A stretch of DNA of 64,000 nt from Sphaerochaeta sp. (GCA_016342655.1 JAEINL010000002.1:1-64000), one strand, 5' to 3'; positions 51,788-60,998 are shown, counted from the first letter of the stretch. Translations and numbers: made by a program. Notes: generated by a model not told the origin, from the sequence alone.

Positions 51788-53202
51788 GCACTACTTATAC
51801 ACGCCTTACGAAAGGGATTATCGAAGAGCTAGAGAAGATAGTTGGAGCTAGGAACCTGATCACCGATATAGAGAAGATGGAACATTATAGCCATGATGAG
51901 ACCTCAGTTGAGGAATATGCCCATATGCCGGAGGTGGTGCTTACTCCTCTTGATGTAGGGCAGGTAGCTGCTATCATGAGACTTGCTACAAAGTACGTAA
52001 TCCCGGTAACCCCACGCGGGGCCGGCTCGGGGCTTTCTGGAGGAGCTATCCCTTTGTTTGGAGGGATAGTACTCTCCCTTGAGAAGATGAACAGGGTGTT
52101 GGAGATCGATGAGGCCAGTCTGACCGTCACCGCCGAAGCAGGCATTGTGACCAATGAGCTCAATGAACACCTGAAAGGAAAGGGGTTGTTTTTTGCAGGC
52201 TACCCCATGAGTCTTGAGACCTGTTTTCTAGGTGGCAACATTGCAGAGAATGCAGGTGGGGGAAAAGCGGTCAAGTATGGTGTAACAGGACGATACGTCC
52301 TGGGTCTTGAGGTGGTAACACCCCAGGGGGAGATAGTTGAGCTTGGAGGCAAGGTCACCAAGGATGTCAGCGGCTATGACCTCAAGCAACTGTATATTGG
52401 ATCAGAGGGTACCTTGGGGGTCATTACAAAGGCGACTATCAGGCTGTTGGGTGTGCCCAATGTTGCTTCTGATCTTTTGGTCCCCTTCAAGAGTGCACAG
52501 GATGCGATCTCAGTGGTCCCCCTGATAATGAAAGGTGGCATCGTTCCCACCAGCATTGAGTTCATGGACCGCAGTTCGATAGAGATGACCTGTTCCTACT
52601 TGAATGAAAGCCTTCCCTTGGATGGGGTGGGGGCAATGTTGCTCATTGAGATCGACGGTTCTGATGAGCAGCAGGTAGAACGTGAGCTCATTGCAGTTGG
52701 CGACCTGTGCATCCAGAGAGGGGCGATGGAGGTCTATATCGCCGAGGATGCTTCCAACAGGGAAAGGATATGGTCGGTACGAAGGAATATCGCTGAAGCA
52801 ATCAAGGTGTACAGCCCTGTCCAAAGTCTTGAAGATGTGGTTGTCCCTATAGGAACTATTCCCAGAGTGCTTCCTGAACTAAAACGGCTTTCGGAGAAGT
52901 ATGATGTCACCATCCCCTGCTATGGACATGCAGGCGATGGAAACCTCCATGCCACGATAGTGAAGAATCCCGAGAGCAGCATGGAAACATGGCAGGACCT
53001 TGAACCGAAGATTCTGACAGAGCTCTATGCTTTTGTAGTTGGTAAGCTTGGAGGAAAGATCAGTGGTGAGCATGGCATTGGGCTGAAGAGAAGAGTGTAT
53101 CTCAAGAACCTGACACCACCAGCTGAGTACAGGCTCTTTGAGGCGGTGAAGAAAGCATTGGACCCGGCTGCGATCATGAATCCTGGGAAGATACTTTGGT
53201 AG
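51784..53202 (+). CDS. FAD-linked 2-hydroxyacid dehydrogenase, LctD/GlcD type
   Basis: 472 residues. PCMH-type FAD-binding domain (VTPRGAGSGLSGGAIPLFGG, GGNIAENAGGGKAVKYG, YIGSEGTLGVITKATIRLLG), then the FAD-oxidase C domain with CYGHAGDGNLHATI, GEHGIGLKR and DPAAIMNPGKILW. Coupled to etfBA by overlaps, it matches the NAD-dependent, electron-confurcating lactate dehydrogenase/Etf complex of anaerobes. D-lactate is the likely substrate, and MurQ in this window makes D-lactate. Glycolate or other 2-hydroxyacids are alternatives. Confidence 0.85.
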   Translation: MSTTYTRLTKGIIEELEKIVGARNLITDIEKMEHYSHDETSVEEYAHMPEVVLTPLDVGQVAAIMRLATKYVIPVTPRGAGSGLSGGAIPLFGGIVLSLEKMNRVLEIDEASLTVTAEAGIVTNELNEHLKGKGLFFAGYPMSLETCFLGGNIAENAGGGKAVKYGVTGRYVLGLEVVTPQGEIVELGGKVTKDVSGYDLKQLYIGSEGTLGVITKATIRLLGVPNVASDLLVPFKSAQDAISVVPLIMKGGIVPTSIEFMDRSSIEMTCSYLNESLPLDGVGAMLLIEIDGSDEQQVERELIAVGDLCIQRGAMEVYIAEDASNRERIWSVRRNIAEAIKVYSPVQSLEDVVVPIGTIPRVLPELKRLSEKYDVTIPCYGHAGDGNLHATIVKNPESSMETWQDLEPKILTELYAFVVGKLGGKISGEHGIGLKRRVYLKNLTPPAEYRLFEAVKKALDPAAIMNPGKILW

Positions 53203-53220
53203 GCTATCAGTTGTATAGTG

Positions 53221-53378
53221 ATTCCCCAACGAAGCGAGAGTAGCACAAGCATTACCATGCTTCCATTACCGAGCGAGGGCTGGGAAAGCAAGGTGAGATA
53301 CGTGAGCCCCTTGGCTCGGGAAAGGAGGCAACGCCTCCTCTTTCCAGGGCTTGCCCTGGGGTATTGATACCTTTCATT
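53221..53378. repeat. Multi-hairpin repeat element, copy 1
   Basis: 158 bp, roughly 85-90% identical to 54310-54466. It begins ATTCCCCAACGAAGCGAGAG and ends GATACCTTTCATT. Successive perfect hairpins: AAGCAT-TACC-ATGCTT, GAGCC-CCTT-GGCTC, GGAGGC-AAC-GCCTCC, CCAGGGC-TT-GCCCTGG and GGTAT-TG-ATACC. Sits 18 bp after the dehydrogenase stop and may serve as its terminator region. I do not recognise it as a known repeat family. Confidence 0.9.
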
Positions 53379-53640
53379 CCCAAAGTCTTTTCTGGAGATG
53401 GTCCCAAAGGGATAACCCAATACAGGGATTAAAGAATTGCAATAGTTTTTCAGAAAGAATTATCATGTGTGGACAAAGATGATTCCTGAGTAGTTGTATC
53501 TGTCACATTCTTGAGTTGTGAAAATATCATGGTATACTGTATCTATAGTTCTTTTTCAATTCTGATTGTTAAGGCGTGTTTTGAGGTTTTATTATTTGAT
53601 ACGTTGTTTGATAGAAACATGATTCAAAAAGGGGGAGCCT
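53379..53640 (+). promoter_or_regulatory. Leader region and promoter of universal stress gene
   Basis: TTGAGT (53511-53516), 16 bp, TATACT (53533-53538) followed by a T-rich leader of about 95 nt and GGGGGAG before ATG 53641. The rest shows no reading frame of note. Confidence 0.5.
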
Positions 53641-54051
53641 ATGAAGAACATCCTAGTGCCGCTTGATGGAACGGAGAGAAGTCTCCAATCTGTACAGCTC
53701 GTCAAGGAACTTTTTGATCCAAAGGAGGTGAAGATAACGCTTCTCACGGTACGTGAAGATTACAAATCTCCTGAAGCCCTCTACGAGACGGAGAACGTGG
53801 TGAAGGAAACCCTTCCGATGCTGGAATCGGCTGCCAAGCAACTTGTAGGGTATAGCGTAAAGGAACATGTAGGCTTTGGCCAGGCAGGAGAGACCATACT
53901 CGAATATGCAGCGTCAAATGGTATGGATACCATCATCATATCCCGAGCGACTCATTCAGGATGGTCCATGTTTGTAGGGTCGGTGGCAGTGCACATTGTA
54001 AAATATGCAAAATGTATTGTGATCATAGTCCCAGAAAAAGAGAAGAAGTAG
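53641..54051 (+). CDS. Universal stress protein (UspA family)
   Basis: 136 residues. Starts KNILVPLDGTERSLQSV with the family Asp, then IIISRATHSGWSMFVGSVAV and HIVKYAKCIVIIVP at the C-terminus. The ATP-binding loop G-2x-G-9x-G-S/T is only partly kept (GSVAVHI remains), so nucleotide binding is uncertain. Single small cytoplasmic domain, monocistronic. Confidence 0.92.
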   Translation: MKNILVPLDGTERSLQSVQLVKELFDPKEVKITLLTVREDYKSPEALYETENVVKETLPMLESAAKQLVGYSVKEHVGFGQAGETILEYAASNGMDTIIISRATHSGWSMFVGSVAVHIVKYAKCIVIIVPEKEKK

Positions 54052-54067
54052 GACGCGATACATACAT

Positions 54068-54090
54068 AGGGGCAATGATTCGCTGCCCCT
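54068..54090 (+). terminator. Terminator-like hairpin after usp gene
   Basis: AGGGGCA / TGCCCCT 7-bp stem with a 9-nt loop, 17 bp after the stop codon, followed by TCCATAGG with little T-run. Confidence 0.55.
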
Positions 54091-54215
54091 TCCATAGGAC
54101 TATACTATCTATGGTGATACCTGAAAATACGTAATGCGTGTTTCCCAATTCCATGAAAAATTGGGGGTAAGCTATAGACTGAATTTCTTGATTTTTGTAC
54201 ATAGAAGGCCAGTGG

Positions 54216-55512
54216 TCATCCAGCCGCTGGCAACCCATGCTTGAGCCGTCTTTTGCGTAGCTCCCTTTCAACCAACCTGGGGATGTCATCCCTCAGGTCC
54301 TTTGCCTTCATTCCCCAACGAAGCGAGAGTAGTGGAAGCATTACCATGTTTCCATTACCGAGCGAGTGCTGGGAAAGCAAGGTGAGATACCCCGCCCCTT
54401 GGGGCGGAAAAGGAGGCAACGCCTCCTCTTTCCAGGGCTTGCCCTGGGGTATTGATACCTTTCATTACCCCGAAAATATAGAAGAGCTTCTGCACCTCCA
54501 GGGTCAGTTCACACCATTGTCCCTTTTCAAAGGTCTTGCCCTTTGGCTTCCTCCACTTTGCAGAGAAGATCTTATCCCTCAGGTCGTTGAAAGAGTACTT
54601 GTCAAACAGGAGGTACTCGTCCATTCTCCTACGGATCCACATCTCCAGGATGGTGGTGATGTAGACAAGGAATATCTTGCTTTTGAGATGTTCCTCAAGG
54701 CTGTGCCTGGGCCTTCTCATCCTGGTCTTATAGCACTCGTAGTCCTTCTCGATATAGTCCCTATTCCTGACCAGACCAAGGACCTTCTCACAACTGAGGC
54801 CTACAGGGCCAAGGAAGCCGAAGAAGCCGCACTCCTTCATCTTGTCCCTTTGCGCCTCCTTATTGTCGGCTATACCCACGAACTTGCCTTCTGCATCATA
54901 CTCAAGCTCAAAGTACTTGCCGTAGGAGTTGCCTTTCTTATAGAGGCTCCTGTCTGACTCAAGGGCCTCCTTCATTTTCACAAACTTGCGGGCATGCCGC
55001 TGCTGGTCCTCTGCCTGTTTCTGCGAATCATGAAAAAGGTAGAGTGCAAGCTCATGGCGGTTAGGACCCCTGCCCCTTCTGGAGGCAGCAATGCCAATTG
55101 GCCTTGACCAGGCATGCATGCTGATGGAAGGGTAGAAGTTTTCAGTATCAAGGATTACATCATACGCCTCCCTGATGGCTTCCTTATAATAGGGGGCTGT
55201 CAGGGGCATGCCCATGATGAACTGGAAGCCGCTGCGGAGCAGCATCACAATATTTGCCAGACTGTAGAACCCCCTGTCCATGAGCAGGATCGTCCCCTTG
55301 CGGAACTCAGCGACCTTGAGCTCCGCAAGGGTGACCTTAAGGACATTCTTGTCGGAACAGTTGCCTTGGAGGGAGCGGAAGTACAAGGGGATGCCGGTAA
55401 CGGCATCACAGATCATCAGCAGGTTGACCTGGGCCATGTCATCATTCTCCTTGTTCTTGCCGAATTTCGCTGCCTCCAGCATTGCCGAGAAAGTTGAAAT
55501 TGAGGTCGTAAA
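54216..55512 (-). pseudogene. IS1634/IS4-type transposase pseudogene, 5' truncated and interrupted by hairpin repeat
   Basis: The frame matches a DDE transposase from TTSISTFSA (about 55509) through QVNLLMICDAVTGIPLYFRS, LLMDRGFYSL and the late SLEEHLKSKIFLVYIT to KLFYIFG at 54470. The first 150 or more residues are missing; an in-frame stop precedes FVVTLRYRN at 55540. After KLFYIFG the 157-bp hairpin repeat (54310-54466) intervenes. Beyond it the original frame resumes as AKDLRDDIPRLVERELRKRR and stops at 54216. Deleting the repeat restores one open frame, so the repeat inserted into this gene. Confidence 0.85.
54310..54466. repeat. Multi-hairpin repeat element, copy 2, inserted in transposase
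   Basis: 157 bp with the same five-hairpin order as copy 1. The second hairpin is CCGCCCC-TT-GGGGCGG here, whereas copy 1 has GAGCC-CCTT-GGCTC: both arms changed together and pairing is kept. The first hairpin is extended to GGAAGCAT-TACC-ATGTTTCC. On the minus strand both copies run AATGAAAGG to GGGGAAT, so AAT is either an end of the element or a 3-bp target duplication. Confidence 0.9.
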
Positions 55513-55539
55513 ATTCCGATATCGTAATGTTACGACGAA

Positions 55540-55894
55540 TCAAATTTGACAAACATGAATTTTCTGCAACCAAAGGTCATTAGTGCAGGCTTGAGGCGTT
55601 TTAACACATATCTGGATTGTCTATCGAACTTAAGAATAATTCAGAAGTAAACTAAGATGAATAAAAATCAACTTATATCTGTTTAAAAATACATAATATT
55701 AGAGATTAATCTATATGTCTCATTGGACTAGTTAGAAAGAAATACGTTGCAAAATGTTGCAATTATATACATTACAAAAAAATTGGGCTGGATTAGTGTT
55801 ATTTTTCTTGACTTACATAATAGGTGTCCTTAGAATAAACAAAGTTGACTGAAAGGAAACGATGTAACTCTTAAAACAACAAAAGGAGAAGTTT
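55540..55894 (+). promoter_or_regulatory. A/T-rich region with promoter of symporter gene
   Basis: Most of this 355-bp stretch is A/T-rich with no reading frame. Near its end a good promoter is seen: TTGACT (55808-55813), 17 bp, TAGAAT (55831-55836). AAAAGGAGAAG precedes ATG 55895. Base composition differs from the flanking transposase remnant. Confidence 0.65.
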
Positions 55895-57292
55895 ATGGTT
55901 TTTTTTGAAGCTTTTTTTAATGGATTGAAATGGTTGATAGGTCAGTTGTGGGGCCCCCCAATGATGATACTTCTTATTGGTACAGGTCTTTATTTATCGA
56001 TTATCACAAGATTTTTTCAGTTTAGGAAACTCGGATATATTCTTAAGAATACATTTGGAAAGATTTTCGAGAAAGAGAATAAGAGCCTAGCGGGTGTAAT
56101 GACCCCCTTTCAAGCGGTCAGCACTGCTTTGGCAGGTACTGTAGGTACTGCAAACATTGCCGGAGTTGCTGCAGCTATTGCAATTGGAGGTCCGGGAGCA
56201 TTGTTTTGGATGTGGGTCGTCGCATTGGTTGGAATGATGACCAAGCTGGTTGAAATCTCTCTTGCAGTACACTTTAGGGAAGTTCGTGAAGATGGTTCTG
56301 TATATGGTGGACCCATGTTCTACTTGAGTAAAGGACTCGGGAAAATTGGTAAACCTCTTGCAATCCTCCATGCAGTGGCAGTTCTTATCGGAGGCTTAGT
56401 AACAGCTGCACTGTTACAGCCGCATACAGCTGCAGCCGCACTTGAAGGAAGCCTGGGAATCAACCCGTACATCACAACTGTGGTGTTAGCTATCTTAACC
56501 GGACTGGTGATCATTGGTGGATTTCGGTCGATCGGGAAGTTCTGCGAGAAGCTCGTTCCATTCATGGCTGTATTTTATGGTCTCGGTGCTATAGTTATCA
56601 TAATCATGAACTTCTCCGGAATCCCTCATGCATTCTATCTTATATTCAAATATGCATTTGCTCCGGTACCTGCAATCGGAGGTTTCGCAGGGGCTTCAAT
56701 TATTATGATAGTCCAGAAAGGGATGGCACGAGGGATGTTCTCTAATGAAGCAGGGATGGGATCTGCTCCTATGGTCCATGCAACAGCGAAAACTGACCAT
56801 CCAGTCAGACAGGGACTGTGGGGATCCTTTGAAGTATTTGTTGATACGATTATTCTCTGCTCACTGACAGGGCTTGCTATCCTTACAACTGGTGTATGGG
56901 ATTCAGGACTGACTGGGATAAATCTTACTATTAAGGCTTTTGAAGTAGGCCTTCCTGGAAGTGTTGCATCATTTTTAGTCATGTCAGGGATTGTACTCTT
57001 TGCATTCTCTACACAGGTCGGATGGTTTGTGAATTACCAAACAGCAGCATTCTATTTGTTTGGCGAGAAAGGTGCCAAATACCTCAAATGGGTATATCTC
57101 CTTCCTGGTATAATTTTTGCAGGTCAGGGTGCTAATGCGGTATGGCTCTTTGGAGACCTTGCCTGTGGTATCATGGGAATCCCGAATCTTATTGGACTCC
57201 TATTATTAAGCAAAGTCTTCATGGAGCTTTATCAGGATTTTATCAAGAAAGAGGGTCTTGATAAAAAACACAAATTTGTAGCTAAAGGTTAG
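55895..57292 (+). CDS. Sodium:alanine (AGCS-family) symporter
   Basis: 465 residues, about 11 membrane segments. AGCS signatures: GPPMMILLIGTGLYLSIITR, FQAVSTALAGTVGTANIAGV (the unwound first helix region), GPGALFWMWVVALVGMMTK, and GMFSNEAGMGSAPMVHATAK. It takes up alanine, glycine or another small amino acid with Na+. Followed 11 bp later by an M20 hydrolase, so the imported compound may be an N-acyl amino acid or a product of that hydrolase. Inference. Confidence 0.93.
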   Translation: MVFFEAFFNGLKWLIGQLWGPPMMILLIGTGLYLSIITRFFQFRKLGYILKNTFGKIFEKENKSLAGVMTPFQAVSTALAGTVGTANIAGVAAAIAIGGPGALFWMWVVALVGMMTKLVEISLAVHFREVREDGSVYGGPMFYLSKGLGKIGKPLAILHAVAVLIGGLVTAALLQPHTAAAALEGSLGINPYITTVVLAILTGLVIIGGFRSIGKFCEKLVPFMAVFYGLGAIVIIIMNFSGIPHAFYLIFKYAFAPVPAIGGFAGASIIMIVQKGMARGMFSNEAGMGSAPMVHATAKTDHPVRQGLWGSFEVFVDTIILCSLTGLAILTTGVWDSGLTGINLTIKAFEVGLPGSVASFLVMSGIVLFAFSTQVGWFVNYQTAAFYLFGEKGAKYLKWVYLLPGIIFAGQGANAVWLFGDLACGIMGIPNLIGLLLLSKVFMELYQDFIKKEGLDKKHKFVAKG

Positions 57293-57315
57293 AAATTGAG
57301 GATATGAGGAAAACA

Positions 57316-58476
57316 ATGAAAGATATTACTGATACTGAATTGATAAATATATGCAGAGATATGATCAAAGAATCAAGCATTTCCGGCACTGAGAAGCAAG
57401 TTGTCGCAGTGGTAGAAAGATGGATGAAGACCCTTGGGTTTGATGAAGTGAATATTGATAAATATGGGAGTATCATCGGAAAGATAAAAGGGACTGGAAA
57501 TGGTCCGGCAGTAGTACTTGACGGTCATGTCGATACAGTGGGTATTGGAGATTCTTCCCTTTGGACACACGATCCGTTTGGTGCAGAGATTGTTGATGGT
57601 AAGATATTTGGAAGAGGCACCTCTGATATGAAAGGCGCTTTGGCTGCTATGATCTATGCAGCTTCCCGGTTCACGGAAGACAGACTTCCTGGAGACCTCT
57701 ATGTGACCGGAACAGTCCATGAGGAGATGTTTGAAGGTGTTTCGCTTGATCATATCCTGGAAAGTATCCCGGTAGATTATGTGATTATAGGAGAGGCTTC
57801 TTCTCTGAATTTGAAGATTGGTCAGAGAGGGAGAGCTGAGATATGCGTGAAAACACATGGCAAGAGCTGCCACTCCTCTAATCCTCAGTTCGGTAAGAAT
57901 GCAGTCTATCTGATGCTGAAGGCTCTTTCAGAGATATCAACCCTAGAGCTACCCTCAGATAAACATCTGGGTTCAGGCATTATGGAACTCACTGATATAA
58001 TCTCGAAACCATATCCCGGTGCCTCAGTAGTCCCATATGAGTGTACGGTCACGTTCGATCGGAGACTCATTGAAGGGGAGACCGCTGAACAGGTAATAGC
58101 TGAAGTGAGAGGTTCGATCACTTCACTGACAGATGACGAAGTCGAAGTCTATATTTCGGCAGGTAAAGCAGAGTGTCATACCGGTCAAGAGATAACAGCA
58201 AATCGATTTTTCCCTGCCTGGTACTTTCCTGAAGATTCAGACTTTGTGAAAAAGGTTTATGAAGGACTTCAAGAAGCAGGAATTCCTGCTAAACTGCAGA
58301 CATATTCATTTTGTACGAATGGATCTGCAAGTGCAGGACTCAGAGGTATTCCTACTTTAGGATTCGGCCCCTCAGTTGAGAATCAGGTACATGTGAGTGA
58401 TGAGTATATTGAGATCACTCAACTAATACAGGCATCAAAGGGATACTGTGCCATTATTTCCTCTTTGATGAGATAG
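57316..58476 (+). CDS. M20-family metallohydrolase, YgeY-like
   Basis: 386 residues from ATG 57316, preceded by GAGGA at good spacing; ATG 57304 is too close to its GAGG. M20 metal motifs: VLDGHVDTVGIGD, GRGTSDMKGALAAM, VHEEMFEG with the catalytic Glu, IGEASSLNLKIGQRGRAEIC, and a late His (FGPSVENQVHVSDEY). The dimerisation domain lies at about 185-290. The YgeY subgroup is linked to purine/selenium-type gene sets, but no such genes are here. Probably a dipeptidase or N-acyl-amino-acid hydrolase working with the symporter. Confidence 0.85.
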   Translation: MKDITDTELINICRDMIKESSISGTEKQVVAVVERWMKTLGFDEVNIDKYGSIIGKIKGTGNGPAVVLDGHVDTVGIGDSSLWTHDPFGAEIVDGKIFGRGTSDMKGALAAMIYAASRFTEDRLPGDLYVTGTVHEEMFEGVSLDHILESIPVDYVIIGEASSLNLKIGQRGRAEICVKTHGKSCHSSNPQFGKNAVYLMLKALSEISTLELPSDKHLGSGIMELTDIISKPYPGASVVPYECTVTFDRRLIEGETAEQVIAEVRGSITSLTDDEVEVYISAGKAECHTGQEITANRFFPAWYFPEDSDFVKKVYEGLQEAGIPAKLQTYSFCTNGSASAGLRGIPTLGFGPSVENQVHVSDEYIEITQLIQASKGYCAIISSLMR

Positions 58477-58498
58477 TTCTCACAATAGGATTTCATTC

Positions 58499-58518
58499 CA
58501 GCCGCCGTTAGGCGGCTG
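58499..58518 (+). terminator. Terminator after M20 gene
   Basis: CAGCCGCC-GTTA-GGCGGCTG, an 8-bp GC-rich stem followed by TTCTTTTCTTCC. A clear intrinsic terminator 22 bp after the stop. Confidence 0.88.
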
Positions 58519-58820
58519 TTCTTTTCTTCCACACTTCAAGAAATTGTTTGTAAAGAGGCCGGGATAGGGCGTATTGTCCCTCAATTACCGGTTCAGCTTA
58601 AAGCTGTCACCAAAAATTTGTATGAAAACATTCCTCTGTGTATCCAAGTGTATTATTTCAATTTCCGCAGGAGAATTGGTATAATTGCCCTCCAGTATAA
58701 ACGATTATTCATCCCATTCTTTGAACTTGAAAACTTTTCAGTTCTTAAATCATGATATAGATTTCAACCAAATTTTAAGAAAAATATGAACTTGTGTAGT
58801 TAGCGAGAAAGATATACAAT
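58519..58820. other. Degraded intergenic stretch
   Basis: 302 bp, A/T-rich, no gene. It precedes an M20 C-terminal fragment and probably marks the deleted body of a second M20 copy; I see no recognisable coding in it. Confidence 0.4.
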
Positions 58821-59018
58821 ATGTTACTTATTGAACCAGTAATAAAGACTTATCAGTTCTGTACCGATGGGAGTGAATGTGCTGGGAAAAGAAACATCCC
58901 AACAATTGGAATTGGACCAGGAAGATATGATATGGCTCATGTAGTTGATGAGAACATAGAGATTGAGAAAATTGTAACAGCTGCAAAAATATACAGTTAC
59001 CTAGCAAAAGAATATTAA
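58821..59018 (+). pseudogene. C-terminal remnant of a second M20/YgeY-like gene
   Basis: 65 codons whose product aligns with the end of the intact M20 protein: IKTYQFCTDGSECAGKRNIP matches LQTYSFCTNGSASAGLRGIP, and IGIGPGRYDMAHVVDENIEI matches LGFGPSVENQVHVSDEYIEI. The divergence is too high for a fresh duplication. It has no ribosome site at the apparent ATG. Remnant of a deleted paralogue. Confidence 0.85.
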
Positions 59019-59059
59019 GAATAACTAAACATGAATAATAGGAGCGTTACAAATAAGTA

Positions 59060-59599
59060 ATGGATGCAATAACAATTGGCCTACATATAAAGAAAATTAG
59101 ATTACAACAGAAGAGAACTCAACAAGAGCTAGCCGATTTCTGTGGGTTTACAAAGAGTCATCTTTCAAAGATTGAAAGTGGAAAGGTGATGCCTTCCATT
59201 GGGGTGCTTGCAAAAATTGCAGAGGCCTTACAGAAAAAAATATCCTTTCTTCTTGATGAAGAGAATCATAAGGATATTACCTATGATTCGAAAGTTGAAA
59301 TCCAGACTAAGATGATCAAGACTTCCAAAGGATACTCAATCTATCCATTTGCTTCCGCTCAAGAAGATAAGATTATGCAACCCTTTCTCTTTGAAACTCA
59401 TAAGGAAGACCATAAGATTCATTCTACAATCCATGAAGGAGAGGAGTTTTTCTATATTCTTGAAGGGGAAATGATTCTGAAGATAGGCACCGAAGAGTAC
59501 CATTTATGTGAAGGCGATGGATTATATTTTGATGCACGGTTAGAGCATGAAACTAGACCTCTTACTGAGACTGTCAGAGTCTTGGATATCATCTCTTAG
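59060..59599 (+). CDS. XRE-cupin transcriptional regulator
   Basis: 179 residues. N-terminal XRE HTH (about 7-62, TQQELADFCGFTKSHLSKIE) and a C-terminal cupin barrel (about 95-178, HEGEEFFYILEGEMILKIGT, ARLEHETRPL). PuuR-like layout: the cupin senses a small metabolite. AGGAG is 15 nt upstream, longer than ideal. Placed between the symporter/M20 genes and arginine deiminase, so it may control either set. Confidence 0.9.
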   Translation: MDAITIGLHIKKIRLQQKRTQQELADFCGFTKSHLSKIESGKVMPSIGVLAKIAEALQKKISFLLDEENHKDITYDSKVEIQTKMIKTSKGYSIYPFASAQEDKIMQPFLFETHKEDHKIHSTIHEGEEFFYILEGEMILKIGTEEYHLCEGDGLYFDARLEHETRPLTETVRVLDIIS

Positions 59600-59768
59600 G
59601 ATTTGTAATCACACGTCCGTACAATACTAAACAAAACCAAGGCTTTCAGCTCAGGTTTGTGAATTGTTTGCCTTCTGTTCAATCGTAATCTCGGCCATAG
59701 GAATTTACAGAAATTATTGTATGTAATTGCTACAATAATCTGTAGTACTATGAGAAAATGTCGCTATT

Positions 59769-60998
59769 CTACAGCTTCTCCCTGCACAAAGGCATACTCA
59801 TGCACCTCGGGCCGCCTCTTCCCCGTACCAACTCCGATCCCCTGATTGGGAGCACCTCTATGCCATTATTCTGCAGCACTTCATTCGACACCACGTTCCG
59901 GCAGTAGGTGATTACCTTTCCTGGCGCAATGGCCAAGGTATTGGTGCTGTCATTCCACTGCTCCCTGGCAGATGCTATGGCATCACTGCCACCGCTTCTG
60001 ATGATATTCACAGCAGGGACACCCAAAGCCTTTTTCAGAGCCTGCTTGAGGGAAGGCTCTGCATGTATATCAAGAGTATCATTCTTGCCCTGTTTCATGC
60101 TGAAGACCTTCACAGCAGATCCAATGCCTGGGAACATGCAGAAGGCATCACGGTCAACCATGGTAAAGACAGTATCAAGATGCATGTATGCCCTTGTGTA
60201 GGGAATCTGGATGACAATCACAGTCTTAAGACCTTCACCACCTTCCTCGATAGGGGAGAGCATCCTTTTTGCAAAGCCCTCTATTGCCCAGACATCAGTT
60301 CTGGCACTGCTCCCGCAGATGACACACTTGTCGCTGAGCATCAGGATGTCTCCACCTTCAATACTGCTTTTTGCTGTGTAGTCCTGATGGATACGAGTAG
60401 AAGCGAACAGAGGATTATGAGTTGCAATCAGAGAAAGCAACCAGTTCTCCCTTCTTCTTGATTCTGTCTTCATCACATTGATGGAAACCCCACCTCCTAC
60501 AACAGTAGCAGGGTCGCGGGTAAAGTAGAGGTTGGGAAGGGGAGGGATATAGTAAGGGAACGTATCACGAATATAATAGGAAAGGGTCTTGTGCCTTACC
60601 TTGTCATCGACTTCAGTCTTGAGCAGACCTCCAATACAGAAGGCCACTAGCTGACTGGCATCGGCAGCATGCAGGTGTTCCTGGATGATCTGCTTGAGAG
60701 AAGGGGAGAAAATCTGGGACGTATTGACAAGATAATCAACTGCAAGCTTCCGTTGCACTTCATCTTGGAATACATCTTCCAGTAGAGATTCAATATAGTA
60801 AACTGTACAACCCTGTTCTCTCAGAACAGATGCAAACATATCATGCTCACTTTGCATCTGTGCAAGAAAGGGAATATCCTCAAACAACATAGAATCAAGG
60901 TACTGCGGAGTCAAAGACTCCAGCTCTCTTCCAGGGCGATGCAACAACACTGACTTGAGGTTTCCGACTTCTGAGGTAACGCTAATGGGTGAACTCAT
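59769..60998 (-). CDS. arcA: Arginine deiminase
   Basis: 409 residues, standard length. Family motifs: N-terminal LKSVLLHRPGRELESLTP, FTRDPATVVGGGVSIN, IEGGDILMLSDKCVICGSSA, YMHLDTVFTMVDRDAF with catalytic His/Asp, and nucleophile Cys399 in RGGPRCMSMPL. Converts arginine to citrulline and ammonia in the cytoplasm, first step of the ADI pathway. No arcB or arcC follows here. A -10 box TATACT (61036-61041, minus strand) precedes it. Confidence 0.96.
   Translation of the reverse strand: MSSPISVTSEVGNLKSVLLHRPGRELESLTPQYLDSMLFEDIPFLAQMQSEHDMFASVLREQGCTVYYIESLLEDVFQDEVQRKLAVDYLVNTSQIFSPSLKQIIQEHLHAADASQLVAFCIGGLLKTEVDDKVRHKTLSYYIRDTFPYYIPPLPNLYFTRDPATVVGGGVSINVMKTESRRRENWLLSLIATHNPLFASTRIHQDYTAKSSIEGGDILMLSDKCVICGSSARTDVWAIEGFAKRMLSPIEEGGEGLKTVIVIQIPYTRAYMHLDTVFTMVDRDAFCMFPGIGSAVKVFSMKQGKNDTLDIHAEPSLKQALKKALGVPAVNIIRSGGSDAIASAREQWNDSTNTLAIAPGKVITYCRNVVSNEVLQNNGIEVLPIRGSELVRGRGGPRCMSMPLCREKL

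Noticed and set aside
53221..53378. Hairpin series read as a CRISPR array or integron attC site
   Set aside because: The hairpins differ from one another in sequence and there are no repeat-spacer units; no attC core sites or integrase are present.
53025..53420. 131-codon minus-strand frame over the end of the dehydrogenase gene and the repeat
   Set aside because: It is antisense to a well-supported gene and reads through the hairpin repeat; no domain and no ribosome site.
54241..54957. 238-codon plus-strand frame across the repeat and transposase
   Set aside because: Antisense to the transposase pseudogene; the product has no recognisable domain.
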